A model generated the notes under the pieces. That model did no database searches. It was not told where the DNA came from and was given only the letters and a program-made list of their open reading frames with translations. From assembly GCA_038199985.1 (NCBI GenBank), contig JBBPYK010000056.1:65171-129170 (forward strand): a stretch of 64,000 nt of DNA. Reading direction: 5' to 3'. Position 1 is the stretch's first letter. Each line of letters begins with the position of its first letter. This DNA comes from Arthrobacter_J sp038199985 (GTDB lineage: Bacteria; Actinomycetota; Actinomycetes; Actinomycetales; Micrococcaceae). Made by a program: the position numbers and the translations under genes. Below, piece after piece: positions 27,544 through 35,948 of this stretch.

Positions 27544-27856
27544 CCCAGCTCGCAGGAGGCGTACTATCAACCGTGGACTTCATACATTCCGGCGGAGATG
27601 TATGTAATGAACAATGATGGAATTGCGGCGCTAGTCATTGCAGTTCTGCGGACCTCCATCCTGCTCCCCTTGCGCCGGTTCCGCGTTCCGCAATACTCGT
27701 GGGGACGCTTCTTCTGATGCTTCCCGTTGCTCGCTCTGGTGTTTGACGGCGCTCCCATGATCACCGCCCTGTTCACAGAGCCACGTCGGCCGTCTGCGTC
27801 ACGGGTTTAACCGTTATGGACACGGCAACAAAGGCTGAGAGATTCAGCAATCTTAC
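27544..27856. other. Non-coding stretch before decayed CDF gene
   Basis: About 310 bases without a recognisable gene. A 36-codon frame at 27607-27717 (MNNDGIAALVIAVLRTS...) has a GGAG eleven bases upstream but no resemblance I can name; it may be chance or a remnant. Confidence 0.4.
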
Positions 27857-28594
27857 TTAGTCGCCTGGTGAGGAGCTTCCTTGGAGTGATGGTTCTCCGC
27901 GCAGCGCGAGAGTGAGGACGGCCTCCTGAATGGCAGTCAGTTTTTCCAGTTCTGCCGCTACTGCCCGCAGCTCTTCAGCCACCGTGGACTCACGGTTCTC
28001 ACCCTCCATATTGACGGCCGCCACAAGGTAGATCCTGCCCGGACCGACCCACTCAAGGTGAATATAGGTCACCCTGGCAACGTTGGGCTGTTCGAGGATG
28101 AGAGAGATCAGGAGTTTCTGGCCGTCGGCGTTTAAGGGCTGTCCGATGAGAAAAAGCCGGTTCCGGCGCCAACAACTCCTGGATTCCGTGCATGATCGAA
28201 ACGACGGCGCCCACAGTGAAAAGGCCCAATGCAGCGAATATGGACCAGACGTAAGTTTCCCGGCCGTACCCCAGGGGACGATTGGCGTCCCGGTCTCGGC
28301 CCCCGCATTTCTCTGCGATGAGTAGGAACATTTGATTTTCTGTGTCCGCCCAAGAGTGGGCAGATTCAGTGAGTATCGAAGCAGAGCCAGTGAAGAGGCC
28401 GCCACCGACTTAGCGACCGCAACGATCAAGTTGGCGCAGAACGCGACAACGACCGTCAAAGGACCCTCAGATTCCCCATCCGGTGTGAGTGCTTCCAACC
28501 GCTTAGTTGCTGAAGCCACGGTGATCCCGGTCGGTGGAAAGCTTATTTCGCAGACGGTATCTCCGACTGCAAACGCTGTGAAGGACCTATTCAC
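27857..28594 (-). pseudogene. Decayed cation diffusion facilitator (CDF) transporter gene
   Basis: Fragments of one CDF (SLC30-like) transporter occur in two frames. The N-terminal part (TVVVAFCANLIVAVAKSVAA) runs to about 28393. The frame then shifts, apparently by one lost base, to read FTGSASILTESAHSWADTEN, MFLLIAEK, RPLGYGRETYVWSIFAALGL and VVSIMHGIQELLAPEPA. That includes the family's metal-site and early membrane segments. At about 28154 the frame returns to the first one and jumps to the cytosolic C-terminal domain (QPLNADGQKLLISLILEQPN, then ARVTYIHLEWVGPGRIYLVA). Roughly 90-110 codons covering the later membrane spans are missing. The gene cannot make a working transporter. It is flanked by DnaA-box clusters A and B. 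Confidence 0.82.
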
Positions 28595-28603
28595 TGTTCG
28601 CCG

Positions 28604-28721
28604 TTATCCACAGTCTTTATCCACAGTGTTAATAACTTACAACCATGTAACTTGCTGGTGCATGACCTTGCCCGCAGTGTGCGGACATTCTCGCCTAGAA
28701 GTTATCCACGCCTGTGGATAA
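28604..28721. repeat. DnaA-box cluster B (related to cluster A)
   Basis: Perfect boxes TTATCCACA at 28604 and 28617 (again 13 bases apart) and TGTGGATAA at 28713, plus TTATCCACG at 28702. The block at 28617-28660 shares 35 of 44 bases with cluster A. It lies between the decayed CDF gene and crgA. Confidence 0.82.
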
Positions 28722-28739
28722 AGTTGTTGACAGCTACAG

Positions 28740-29000
28740 TCAGTGCCAGCGCGTAGTCATGAGGAAACCAACCATGGCGATTCCAAAGCCAACCATGATG
28801 TTCCAGGAACCCAGTTGAGGCACCGGAAACTGCCCTGAGAACATGTAGTAAGAAATGATCCACAGCAGTCCAATGATCATCAGACCGAACATAACTGCCT
28901 TGTACCAGAGCGGACTGGGCAACGTCTGATCGGTACCAGCGGACTCCTGCCGGGCTGCCTCCCGGGCAGCGGGCTTCTTGCGGGACTTAGACTCGGGCAC
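28740..29000 (-). CDS. crgA: Cell division protein CrgA
   Basis: An 86-residue protein with a basic N-terminus and two membrane spans (about residues 33-55 and 65-83: YKAVMFGLMIIGLLWIISYY, then IMVGFGIAMVGFLM). It is the actinobacterial CrgA/WhiP family, which interacts with FtsZ and penicillin-binding proteins at the septum. The GTG at 29000 is chosen because TAGGAGGACCC lies directly upstream; a longer start would remove that site. It is divergent from the sortase gene. Confidence 0.92.
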   Translation of the reverse strand: MPESKSRKKPAAREAARQESAGTDQTLPSPLWYKAVMFGLMIIGLLWIISYYMFSGQFPVPQLGSWNIMVGFGIAMVGFLMTTRWH

Positions 29001-29191
29001 GGGTCCTCCTAGGGGCGCCAACAACTAGCGCCGATACGTAAACATAACGTTCGATAATGGTCCGACGACAGCCGCAGTATCCTTGAAGCAAGATGACGGC
29101 CGTCAATGCGGTTTCACCAACCAATTCTAACGAAGATTGCCTGCAAGCGGACCGTTCAGCAGCGCGGCTTTGAAAATGATCAGGAGAACGA

Positions 29192-29941
29192 GTGACTCGA
29201 GTACGTCGACGCGGCGTCCTCCAGACCATTATTCAGGTCGCCGGAGAGCTGCTCATTACCTTTGGCGTGGTTCTCCTGCTCTTTGTGGGCTGGGAACTCT
29301 GGTGGACCAATATCGAATCCAACCAGAAGCAGGACGCGGCCATTGAGAACCTGCTGGAAGATTTCAACGCCCCCGTCGTTCCACAATCTAAACCGCAGGA
29401 GCCCAGAGACTACGGTGATCCCCCAGTACTCGAGGGTGTGCAGGAGGGTGAGACGTTCGCCGTCGTTTATATCCCCCGCTTCGGGGCAGAATATACGAGG
29501 CCAGTGACGGCCGGCGTCGGCGTGGCGGTCCTCGACAACCTGGGCCTCGGCCATTATCCGGACACCGTACTACCCGGCGGTGTGGGCAACTTTGCGCTAG
29601 CAGGGCACAGGCAAACCCACGGCATGGTGCTGGACGCTATTCACACTCTCGTACCCGGAGATCGCATTTACGTTCAGACCCGCGACGGCTACTACACCTA
29701 CATCTACCGGAATAATCAAATTGTTCTACCCAACCGCACCGACGTTATTGCGCCAGTACCAACCCAACCCGGGAGCACTCCCACGGAACGAATTATGACG
29801 CTGACAAGCTGCAATCCTCGCTTTGGAGCAGAGGAGCGGATCATTGCTTACTCGGTTATGGACTCTTGGCAGCCTCTCTCCGCGGGCCCTCCTGCCGAAA
29901 TCGCCGAACTCGTAGCCAGCAATGCAGAAAAGGGAGCCTAA
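29192..29941 (+). CDS. Class E sortase
   Basis: A 249-residue sortase with an N-terminal membrane anchor (about residues 10-32) and a catalytic domain. The catalytic cysteine lies in TLTSCNPRFGAEERII, the arginine follows in the same strand, and the histidine is in LAGHRQTHG. Class E sortases of high-GC Gram-positives attach proteins with LAXTG-type signals to the wall. No substrate gene is evident nearby. The GTG start follows CAGGAGAACGA. A small membrane protein gene begins immediately at the stop codon. Confidence 0.92.
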   Translation: MTRVRRRGVLQTIIQVAGELLITFGVVLLLFVGWELWWTNIESNQKQDAAIENLLEDFNAPVVPQSKPQEPRDYGDPPVLEGVQEGETFAVVYIPRFGAEYTRPVTAGVGVAVLDNLGLGHYPDTVLPGGVGNFALAGHRQTHGMVLDAIHTLVPGDRIYVQTRDGYYTYIYRNNQIVLPNRTDVIAPVPTQPGSTPTERIMTLTSCNPRFGAEERIIAYSVMDSWQPLSAGPPAEIAELVASNAEKGA

Positions 29942-30103
29942 ATGTACGGTTGGATCTTCTCGCACTTGCCCGGTCCCCTCTGGGCGCGGATCGGCATCGC
30001 GATATTGTTGGTTGCAACAGTTATCCTGCTCTTGCTGACCATCGTCTTTCCCTGGTTGTCGCAGTTCAATCCACTCACAGATTCCACGATTGGTACGTCC
30101 TAG
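29942..30103 (+). CDS. Small single-span membrane protein
   Basis: A 53-residue protein starting at the ATG that directly abuts the sortase stop (TAA-ATG), with an AAAAGGGAG site upstream. One strong membrane span (about residues 17-41: IGIAILLVATVILLLLTIVF) is followed by WLSQFNPLTDSTIGTS. I do not recognise the family. It ends three bases before pabA, so sortase, this gene and pabA form one operon. Confidence 0.82.
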   Translation: MYGWIFSHLPGPLWARIGIAILLVATVILLLLTIVFPWLSQFNPLTDSTIGTS

Positions 30104-30106
30104 ACC

Positions 30107-30751
30107 ATGAACAAGACCTTCCGCATTCTCGTCGTCGACAATTACGACAGCTTTGTCTACACGCTGGTGGGTTACCTTCAGGAATTGGGCGCCGAGACCA
30201 CGGTGGTGAGGAACGACGACGTCAGCCTTCCGGAGGCCATCGAGCTCGCCGAGGCCCGCGACGGCGTGCTCATCTCTCCCGGCCCCGGCGCACCCGGGGA
30301 AGCAGGTGTCTGCATAGACCTCATCCGCTGGTGTGGTGCGAGCATGAAGCCCATGTTGGGAGTGTGTCTGGGACACCAAGCCCTCGCCGAGGCATACGGC
30401 GGGACCGTCACACACGCACCGGAGCTCATGCACGGAAAGACCTCGGACATTGAGCACTCAGGCGGTAGCGTATTCGCCGGGCTTCCGTCCCCGCTGACCG
30501 TCACTCGCTATCATTCATTGGCCGCGGTGTCAGAGACTATTCCAGCGATCCTTGAAGTGACGTCCACAACCGCCAGCGGCGTCGTTATGGGTTTGGCGCA
30601 TCGTTCAGCACCGCTGATCGGCGTTCAGTTTCACCCAGAATCAGTGCTCACCGAGGGCGGGTATCAAATGCTGGGGAACTGGCTGGAATCCATGGGCATG
30701 ATCGGCGTGGCGGAGCGCGCAGCCGGACTCAGCCCGCTGATCAGTCGCTAA
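30107..30751 (+). CDS. pabA: Anthranilate/para-aminobenzoate synthase glutamine amidotransferase
   Basis: A 214-residue class I glutamine amidotransferase that supplies ammonia for making anthranilate (tryptophan) or aminodeoxychorismate (folate). Catalytic residues are visible: Cys in GVCLGHQ near residue 85 and His and Glu in GVQFHPESVL near 172. No trpE or pabB partner lies nearby, so the pathway is undecided; trpG is the alternative name. This location beside pknB is conserved in actinobacteria. Its last four bases overlap the end of the convergent pknB gene. Confidence 0.92.
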   Translation: MNKTFRILVVDNYDSFVYTLVGYLQELGAETTVVRNDDVSLPEAIELAEARDGVLISPGPGAPGEAGVCIDLIRWCGASMKPMLGVCLGHQALAEAYGGTVTHAPELMHGKTSDIEHSGGSVFAGLPSPLTVTRYHSLAAVSETIPAILEVTSTTASGVVMGLAHRSAPLIGVQFHPESVLTEGGYQMLGNWLESMGMIGVAERAAGLSPLISR

Positions 30752-32676
30752 CCTTTATCCTTCTTCGCTGGATCGTCCTTGCCCTTCTTGGGCTTCTCGG
30801 AGTCTTTCGGCGGATCCGCCGATTTCTCTGGATCTGGCTTTGCCGTTTCCTCTTCTTCAGGCTCTTTTTCCGGCTCGGTGGCAACAGTTACCTCAATAAC
30901 GGAGCCAGGTTCCACCTCAGTGCCCTGCGGATAGCTCTGGGCGGTGATTGTCCCCGGAGCCACGACGGAGTTCTCTTCGTCCTTGAACTCGACTCGCAGG
31001 CTTAAAGCCGGATCCGTGAGCGTGGCCTCAGCTTCCTCCTTGGTCATGTCCACCACATTGGGAACCTTCACGGTTCCCGTGGAAATGACCAGGTTTACGG
31101 TCGCATCGATTTTGACTTTCTCGCCGAGCCCCGGATCTGTGGCAACCAACCGGTCCCTGGGGACGGTGGCGCTGTTCGTTGTGGTGGTTGTCCCAGTGGT
31201 AAGGCCCAAACGCTGCAGAGTGTCACGCACCGCCGACTCCGTCTGGCCCGCTAAATCCTCGGGTATAAGGACGGAGGACGGTCCTTTAGAAACGACGATT
31301 GTCACTTCACTGTCCGGCAGGACCTGCTCGCCGGCACCCGGAGCGGACTCGAAGACTGTGCCCTCTTCCACAGAGTCATGGAAGTCTTCCTCGACCTGTG
31401 GAGTAAGACCAGCACCGTAGATCGCGTTCTGCGCCTCTGTTTCCGTCATCTCCACAACGGTTGGCACGGCGACAGTCACCGGTTCCTCTGGCTGATTCAT
31501 CTGCAGCAGAATGTAAGTACCAGCGGCTAGAACGAGCGCCAGAACGATGAACAGTGTCACAATCCAGGCCCGACGACGTTTTCGCCGGTCATCATGACGA
31601 TCATCGTCTCGGGTCAGCGCCAGAGTTGAAGACCGCTCATCTTGATCCAGAGCCTCTTCGTCTGGATGAACGTCGTCGTTCGTCAGCCGTCCGCCAGCCC
31701 TCATGCGTGCCATCGCACGCGTCTCGTGAACGTCAGAATCGGTGGAGGCCAATCCAGCTACTCCAACTGTGGACATGGCTTCCGTTGGTGGGGCCCCTTC
31801 TGAATCATCTGGTGCAACAGGCACGCCACGGCGTGCACTTTGAAGTGCGTCACGGAAAGCAGCAGCATCCTGGAACCTATCCGCGCGGTCCTTCTGCAAA
31901 GCCTTCGCAAGGACTGAATCCAGGGCAGCCGACACGTTCTCGTTGTAGACGCTCGGCGCATCCGGATGTTCGCGCACGTGCTGGTACGCAACGGACACAG
32001 GGCTATCACCGATAAACGGGGGGCGGCCAGCAAGCATTTCGTAGAGAAGACAGGCCGCGGAGTAGAGGTCGCTGCGCGCATCCACTGTCTCGCCGCGGGC
32101 TTGCTCCGGCGACAGATACTGTGCAGTACCCAGAACCGCCTGAGTCTGAGTCATGGTGGCCGCGGAGTCTGCCATAGCGCGGGCGATCCCAAAGTCCATG
32201 ACCTTGACCGCGCCATCGGGGGTGATCATGACATTCGCTGGTTTGATATCTCGGTGCACAATGCCAGCGCGATGACTATATTCCAGGGCGGCGAGGATGC
32301 CAATCGAATGGTGTATCGCATCATCGACGGATAGTTCCCGCGCTTTGATGTACTCCCGAATAGTTCGTCCGGCAACGTACTCCATGACGATGAACGGGAC
32401 ACGTACGTCGTCGTGCGCCGCCGCATTCGGCATGTCTTGATCCCCAGTATCGAAGATTGAGACGATTGCCGGATGGTTCAGGGCGGCCACGGCCTGGGCT
32501 TCACGCCGGAACCTTGATTGAAACAGCGGATCGCGAGCAAGATCCGGACGGAGCACCTTGATCGCGACGGAACGGCCCAACAGCACATCACGGGCAAGGT
32601 ACACATCGGCCATACCGCCTCGGCCGATGAGTTCACCTACCTCGTAACGCCCGTTAAGGACGCGTTCGGGATTCAC
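30748..32676 (-). CDS. pknB: Serine/threonine kinase PknB with PASTA domains
   Basis: A 642-residue membrane receptor kinase that couples cell-wall state to growth. The kinase domain has IGRGGMADV at 18-26, the catalytic Lys 40, HRD at 141-143 and DFG at 161-163. A juxtamembrane region leads to one span at about 376-396, then three recognisable PASTA repeats outside the cell (muropeptide/lipid II sensors), and a Lys/Glu/Pro-rich tail. The GTG at 32676 is chosen because GAAAGGACA lies just upstream; the frame is open 11 codons further. It is the last gene of the fhaA-to-pknB operon and should phosphorylate FhaA/FhaB partners and the MurJ-linked pseudokinase. Confidence 0.95.
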   Translation of the reverse strand: MNPERVLNGRYEVGELIGRGGMADVYLARDVLLGRSVAIKVLRPDLARDPLFQSRFRREAQAVAALNHPAIVSIFDTGDQDMPNAAAHDDVRVPFIVMEYVAGRTIREYIKARELSVDDAIHHSIGILAALEYSHRAGIVHRDIKPANVMITPDGAVKVMDFGIARAMADSAATMTQTQAVLGTAQYLSPEQARGETVDARSDLYSAACLLYEMLAGRPPFIGDSPVSVAYQHVREHPDAPSVYNENVSAALDSVLAKALQKDRADRFQDAAAFRDALQSARRGVPVAPDDSEGAPPTEAMSTVGVAGLASTDSDVHETRAMARMRAGGRLTNDDVHPDEEALDQDERSSTLALTRDDDRHDDRRKRRRAWIVTLFIVLALVLAAGTYILLQMNQPEEPVTVAVPTVVEMTETEAQNAIYGAGLTPQVEEDFHDSVEEGTVFESAPGAGEQVLPDSEVTIVVSKGPSSVLIPEDLAGQTESAVRDTLQRLGLTTGTTTTTNSATVPRDRLVATDPGLGEKVKIDATVNLVISTGTVKVPNVVDMTKEEAEATLTDPALSLRVEFKDEENSVVAPGTITAQSYPQGTEVEPGSVIEVTVATEPEKEPEEEETAKPDPEKSADPPKDSEKPKKGKDDPAKKDKG

Positions 32677-32721
32677 TGGGGGTGTCCTTTCATTCGGATC
32701 GGCTATCAAGGAGACGCGTTG

Positions 32722-34500
32722 TTAGGGACTGGGAGGCGACGCGGAGGGCTCCGGCTGTGGAGCACCGTTATCAGCCGGCGGGCCAACTGACACGAAGTAC
32801 GTCACCGTGCTGCCCTTGTCCACCTCTTGGCCCTCACCTGGATTCAGTTGCAGCACGGTCCCTTGCTCCTGGGTGGAACGACGCGCACCACCGTTGGCGG
32901 GCACCAACCCGGCCGCTACAAGCTGTTGACGGACCTCGTTCTCCTGTTCGCCGATCAGGCCGCCAGGAACGGTGGCTTGCTCAACGGGTGCTGGTCCCGT
33001 CGAATAGGTAACGATGACTTCATCCCCCCGCCGCAACGTGCCGACAGGCTGAACCTGGGTCACGATGTTTTCCGGAACGTCAGCATTCGGCTGCGGATCC
33101 TCGCGAACCTTGAGGCCCAAATCTGACAGCTGGGAGACAACCTGACTGAGTTGTTGTCCCTCATAAGCAGCCGCGTTGACCACTATCTCCTCGGGCGCGT
33201 CCTCAGGCGCATCCTTGGTTGGCTCCTCACTGGGAGCTTCAGACTCAGTCTCCGACGGCGAAGGAGACTGAGAGGCAGGCTTTGAACTCGCGGGAGCAGA
33301 AGATTTAGGTGAGGTGCTCTCATCGTTCGCTGGTGAAAACCCTTGGAAAACGAAGAATCCTGCCACAGTCAAAATGATCAGGAGGAGGAGAGCAATCAGT
33401 GGAAGCGTCCACGGACTGCGTCCACGACGCTCCTCCACCGGTTCTTCATCAACATCCTCGTCACTACTCCACTCCCGTTGTGCGGCTAAGCCGCCCGTGT
33501 CTGCCGCAGCGGCCGCCCCAACGCCGGCAACTCCAGCACCAGCCACAGTCGGTAAGGCCGACGTCGACGGCTGCGAAACAGCCTGAGTTGGGTCCTCCGG
33601 GGTGAGGGGAACTGCCGTGGTGGCGTCGTCGTCGCCCGTGAACAACAACATACCGGGAACCGCGACTTCAGCAGCCTTGATGTCCCCACGCTGGATCGCG
33701 CTGACCGCCCGCGTCAATGCATCCGCATTTGCAGGGCGACCCGCTGGATCCTTGGCGAGCATGGACATGACCAATGCGCGCACCGGTGCCGGCACCGACG
33801 TGGGCAGTGGTGGAGGTGTGTCATTGACCTGCGCCAGGGCGATGGCGATCTGTGACTCGCCTGAGAACGGACGACGGCCAGCAAGAACCTCGTAGCCGAT
33901 AATTCCCAGAGCATAAATATCCGAGGATCCCGTAGCCTGCTGACCCGTGGCCTGTTCAGGGGCCAAATACTGGGCAGTACCCATAACCTGGCCAGTCTGC
34001 GTCAACGGCACCTGATCTGCGATGCGGGCAATGCCGAAGTCCGTGATTTTGACCTTGCCGTCCGGCATGATCAACAGGTTTCCCGGCTTCACATCGCGGT
34101 GGACGAGTCCCTGCTCGTGCGCGGCAGACAAGGCTGCGGACGTCTGACCAATGACAGAAAGAGTACGTTCAGGTGACAGAGTGCGGTCGCGTTCGATGAT
34201 CGCCGACAGCGGCTGGCCAGGAACCAGCTCCATGACCAGATAACCGGAGCCCTCCTCCTCTCCGTAGTCGAAAACATTGGCAATGCCAGGGTGGCTCAAC
34301 AGTGCTGTATGACGTGCTTCAGCACGGAAACGATTGAGGAAGCCGGGGTCGCCGGTATATTCCTCTTTCAGAATCTTGATGGCGACCACACGGCCGAGAA
34401 CCTGATCCCGGGCCTTCCAGACCTCACCCATTCCCCCAATGGCGATGCGGTCCGTGAGCTGGTACCTGCCGCCTAAGGTGATACCTGTTGTAGGTCTCAC
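32722..34500 (-). CDS. pknA: Serine/threonine kinase PknA-like, with PASTA domains
   Basis: A 592-residue receptor kinase. The glycine loop IGGMGEVWKARD is at 21-32, catalytic Lys at 42, HRD at 134-136 and DFG at 154-156, so it looks active. One membrane span lies near 365-385 after an Ala-rich linker. A Ser/Pro stalk and two PASTA-like repeats follow (LSQVVSQLSDLGLKV and EVRQQLVAAGLVPANG regions). Mycobacterial PknA lacks PASTA domains, so this is a double-sensor arrangement. Its GTG overlaps the pbpA stop (GTGA), and pknB follows after 45 bases. Confidence 0.94.
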   Translation of the reverse strand: MRPTTGITLGGRYQLTDRIAIGGMGEVWKARDQVLGRVVAIKILKEEYTGDPGFLNRFRAEARHTALLSHPGIANVFDYGEEEGSGYLVMELVPGQPLSAIIERDRTLSPERTLSVIGQTSAALSAAHEQGLVHRDVKPGNLLIMPDGKVKITDFGIARIADQVPLTQTGQVMGTAQYLAPEQATGQQATGSSDIYALGIIGYEVLAGRRPFSGESQIAIALAQVNDTPPPLPTSVPAPVRALVMSMLAKDPAGRPANADALTRAVSAIQRGDIKAAEVAVPGMLLFTGDDDATTAVPLTPEDPTQAVSQPSTSALPTVAGAGVAGVGAAAAADTGGLAAQREWSSDEDVDEEPVEERRGRSPWTLPLIALLLLIILTVAGFFVFQGFSPANDESTSPKSSAPASSKPASQSPSPSETESEAPSEEPTKDAPEDAPEEIVVNAAAYEGQQLSQVVSQLSDLGLKVREDPQPNADVPENIVTQVQPVGTLRRGDEVIVTYSTGPAPVEQATVPGGLIGEQENEVRQQLVAAGLVPANGGARRSTQEQGTVLQLNPGEGQEVDKGSTVTYFVSVGPPADNGAPQPEPSASPPSP

Positions 34501-35948
34501 TTGTTCAACACCGCCTCTAGAATTCTCTTAGCGTTTGGACTTGTTAGTTGCGCCCCTGTTGGGACGTCTACATTTTCAATGACAATCGTGACCACAACCT
34601 TTGGATCCTCAGCCGGCGCGAATCCTGTGTACCAGGAGTTGTTTCCCGTGGTCCCCTGCAGCAGTTCCGCGGTTCCCGTCTTGGATGCGACATCGACACC
34701 GGGAATCTGGGCACCGGTCGCGGTGCCTCCCTCTGTCGTTCCGATCATCCATTCAGTAATCTGGTTTGCTACCTCCGGTGACGTGGAGGTGTTCAGAACC
34801 TCCGGCTGGGGCTCATCAATGACCCGCAGATCCGGGGCACGAACCGAACGGACCAGCTGTGGCTTCATTTGGACGCCGTCGTTGGCAATCGCCGCTGTCA
34901 TCATGGCGATCTGCAGCGGGGTGGCCTTGACGTTGTACTGGCCGATGGCCGATTGCGCTAGTTGGGGTTCGTTTAGTTCCTCTTCGGGAAACTGGCTCGC
35001 CTCAACCCGGGTAGGAATGAACAACTGCTCGCTGAAGCCGAACTCACGCGCTTCCTTGAGGATAGTGTCCTGACCCAGTTCGAGGGCGATTCCGGCAAAA
35101 GCGGTATTGCAGGAATGAGCGAGAGCGAAGGCGAAGTCCGCCACCGACCTGCTGGAACACTGTCCAGAGACGTAGTTCGGCAGCTGGTATGTAGTTCCCT
35201 CGAGTTCGAGATTCTGCGGGTTCGGCAGCTCCGACTCGGCGTCGTACTGATCAGATTCCAAGGCAGCGGCCACGTCGATTATTTTGAAGACTGAACCGGG
35301 TGCAAGCAGTTTCTGGGTCGCTGGGTTGAGGTACGGAGATAATCCTGGAGTATCGATCAGCTGTTGTATGTTCTCGTTCACGACCTGCGTATTGACTCCA
35401 GCCAGCAGGTTCGGATCATAGGACGGCTTGGAGACCATGGCCAAGATGTCCCCCGTGGACGGCTCCATCACGACGATTGATCCCTGTTGGCCCTCTGGGA
35501 TGAGGTCCCAGGCAAGCTGCTGCAGCTGGGGATCAATCGTGAGTTCGACCGAGGCACCCTGCCCCATACTGCCGTTGAACAAGCCCGCCATGCGGTCGAA
35601 GAACTGTGAATCACTGGTTCCCGTGAGCTGTTCCTGCAGAGTTGATTCGAGTTGCGTGGCACCGTGGGAGAGCGAGAAGAACCCCGTGAGGTGGGCATAG
35701 AGGTTTGGCTCGTTGTAGACACGTTGGTAGGGGAACTGCCCATCAGTTTCCACCGATTCAGCGATCGGTTTGCCGTCAACAAGGATGGACCCACGGTTAT
35801 CGCCAAAATTCTGGAGCACAGTGCGCCGGTTCAACGGATTATCTGTGAGCGTCTCAGCACCGATGAACTGGACATAGGTCAGTGAACCGAAGAGCAGAGT
35901 AAACATGGCAACGGCGACAATCCACGACGTACGAATGGCCTGATTCAT
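34497..35948 (-). CDS. pbpA: Penicillin-binding protein (class B transpeptidase) PbpA
   Basis: A 483-residue class B penicillin-binding protein with an N-terminal membrane anchor (about residues 7-28). The transpeptidase motifs are SVFK (in LAPGSVFKI), SCN (in AHSCNTAF) and KTG (in ASKTGTAE). It cross-links peptidoglycan together with the RodA glycosyltransferase encoded immediately upstream; their genes overlap by four bases. Homologues are mycobacterial PbpA (Rv0016c) and are regulated by PknB. Confidence 0.95.
   Translation of the reverse strand: MNQAIRTSWIVAVAMFTLLFGSLTYVQFIGAETLTDNPLNRRTVLQNFGDNRGSILVDGKPIAESVETDGQFPYQRVYNEPNLYAHLTGFFSLSHGATQLESTLQEQLTGTSDSQFFDRMAGLFNGSMGQGASVELTIDPQLQQLAWDLIPEGQQGSIVVMEPSTGDILAMVSKPSYDPNLLAGVNTQVVNENIQQLIDTPGLSPYLNPATQKLLAPGSVFKIIDVAAALESDQYDAESELPNPQNLELEGTTYQLPNYVSGQCSSRSVADFAFALAHSCNTAFAGIALELGQDTILKEAREFGFSEQLFIPTRVEASQFPEEELNEPQLAQSAIGQYNVKATPLQIAMMTAAIANDGVQMKPQLVRSVRAPDLRVIDEPQPEVLNTSTSPEVANQITEWMIGTTEGGTATGAQIPGVDVASKTGTAELLQGTTGNNSWYTGFAPAEDPKVVVTIVIENVDVPTGAQLTSPNAKRILEAVLNK

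Noticed and set aside
27607..27717. A 36-codon frame with a GGAG upstream
   Set aside because: No recognisable family, short, and in a region that looks like gene debris; noted only within the non-coding feature.
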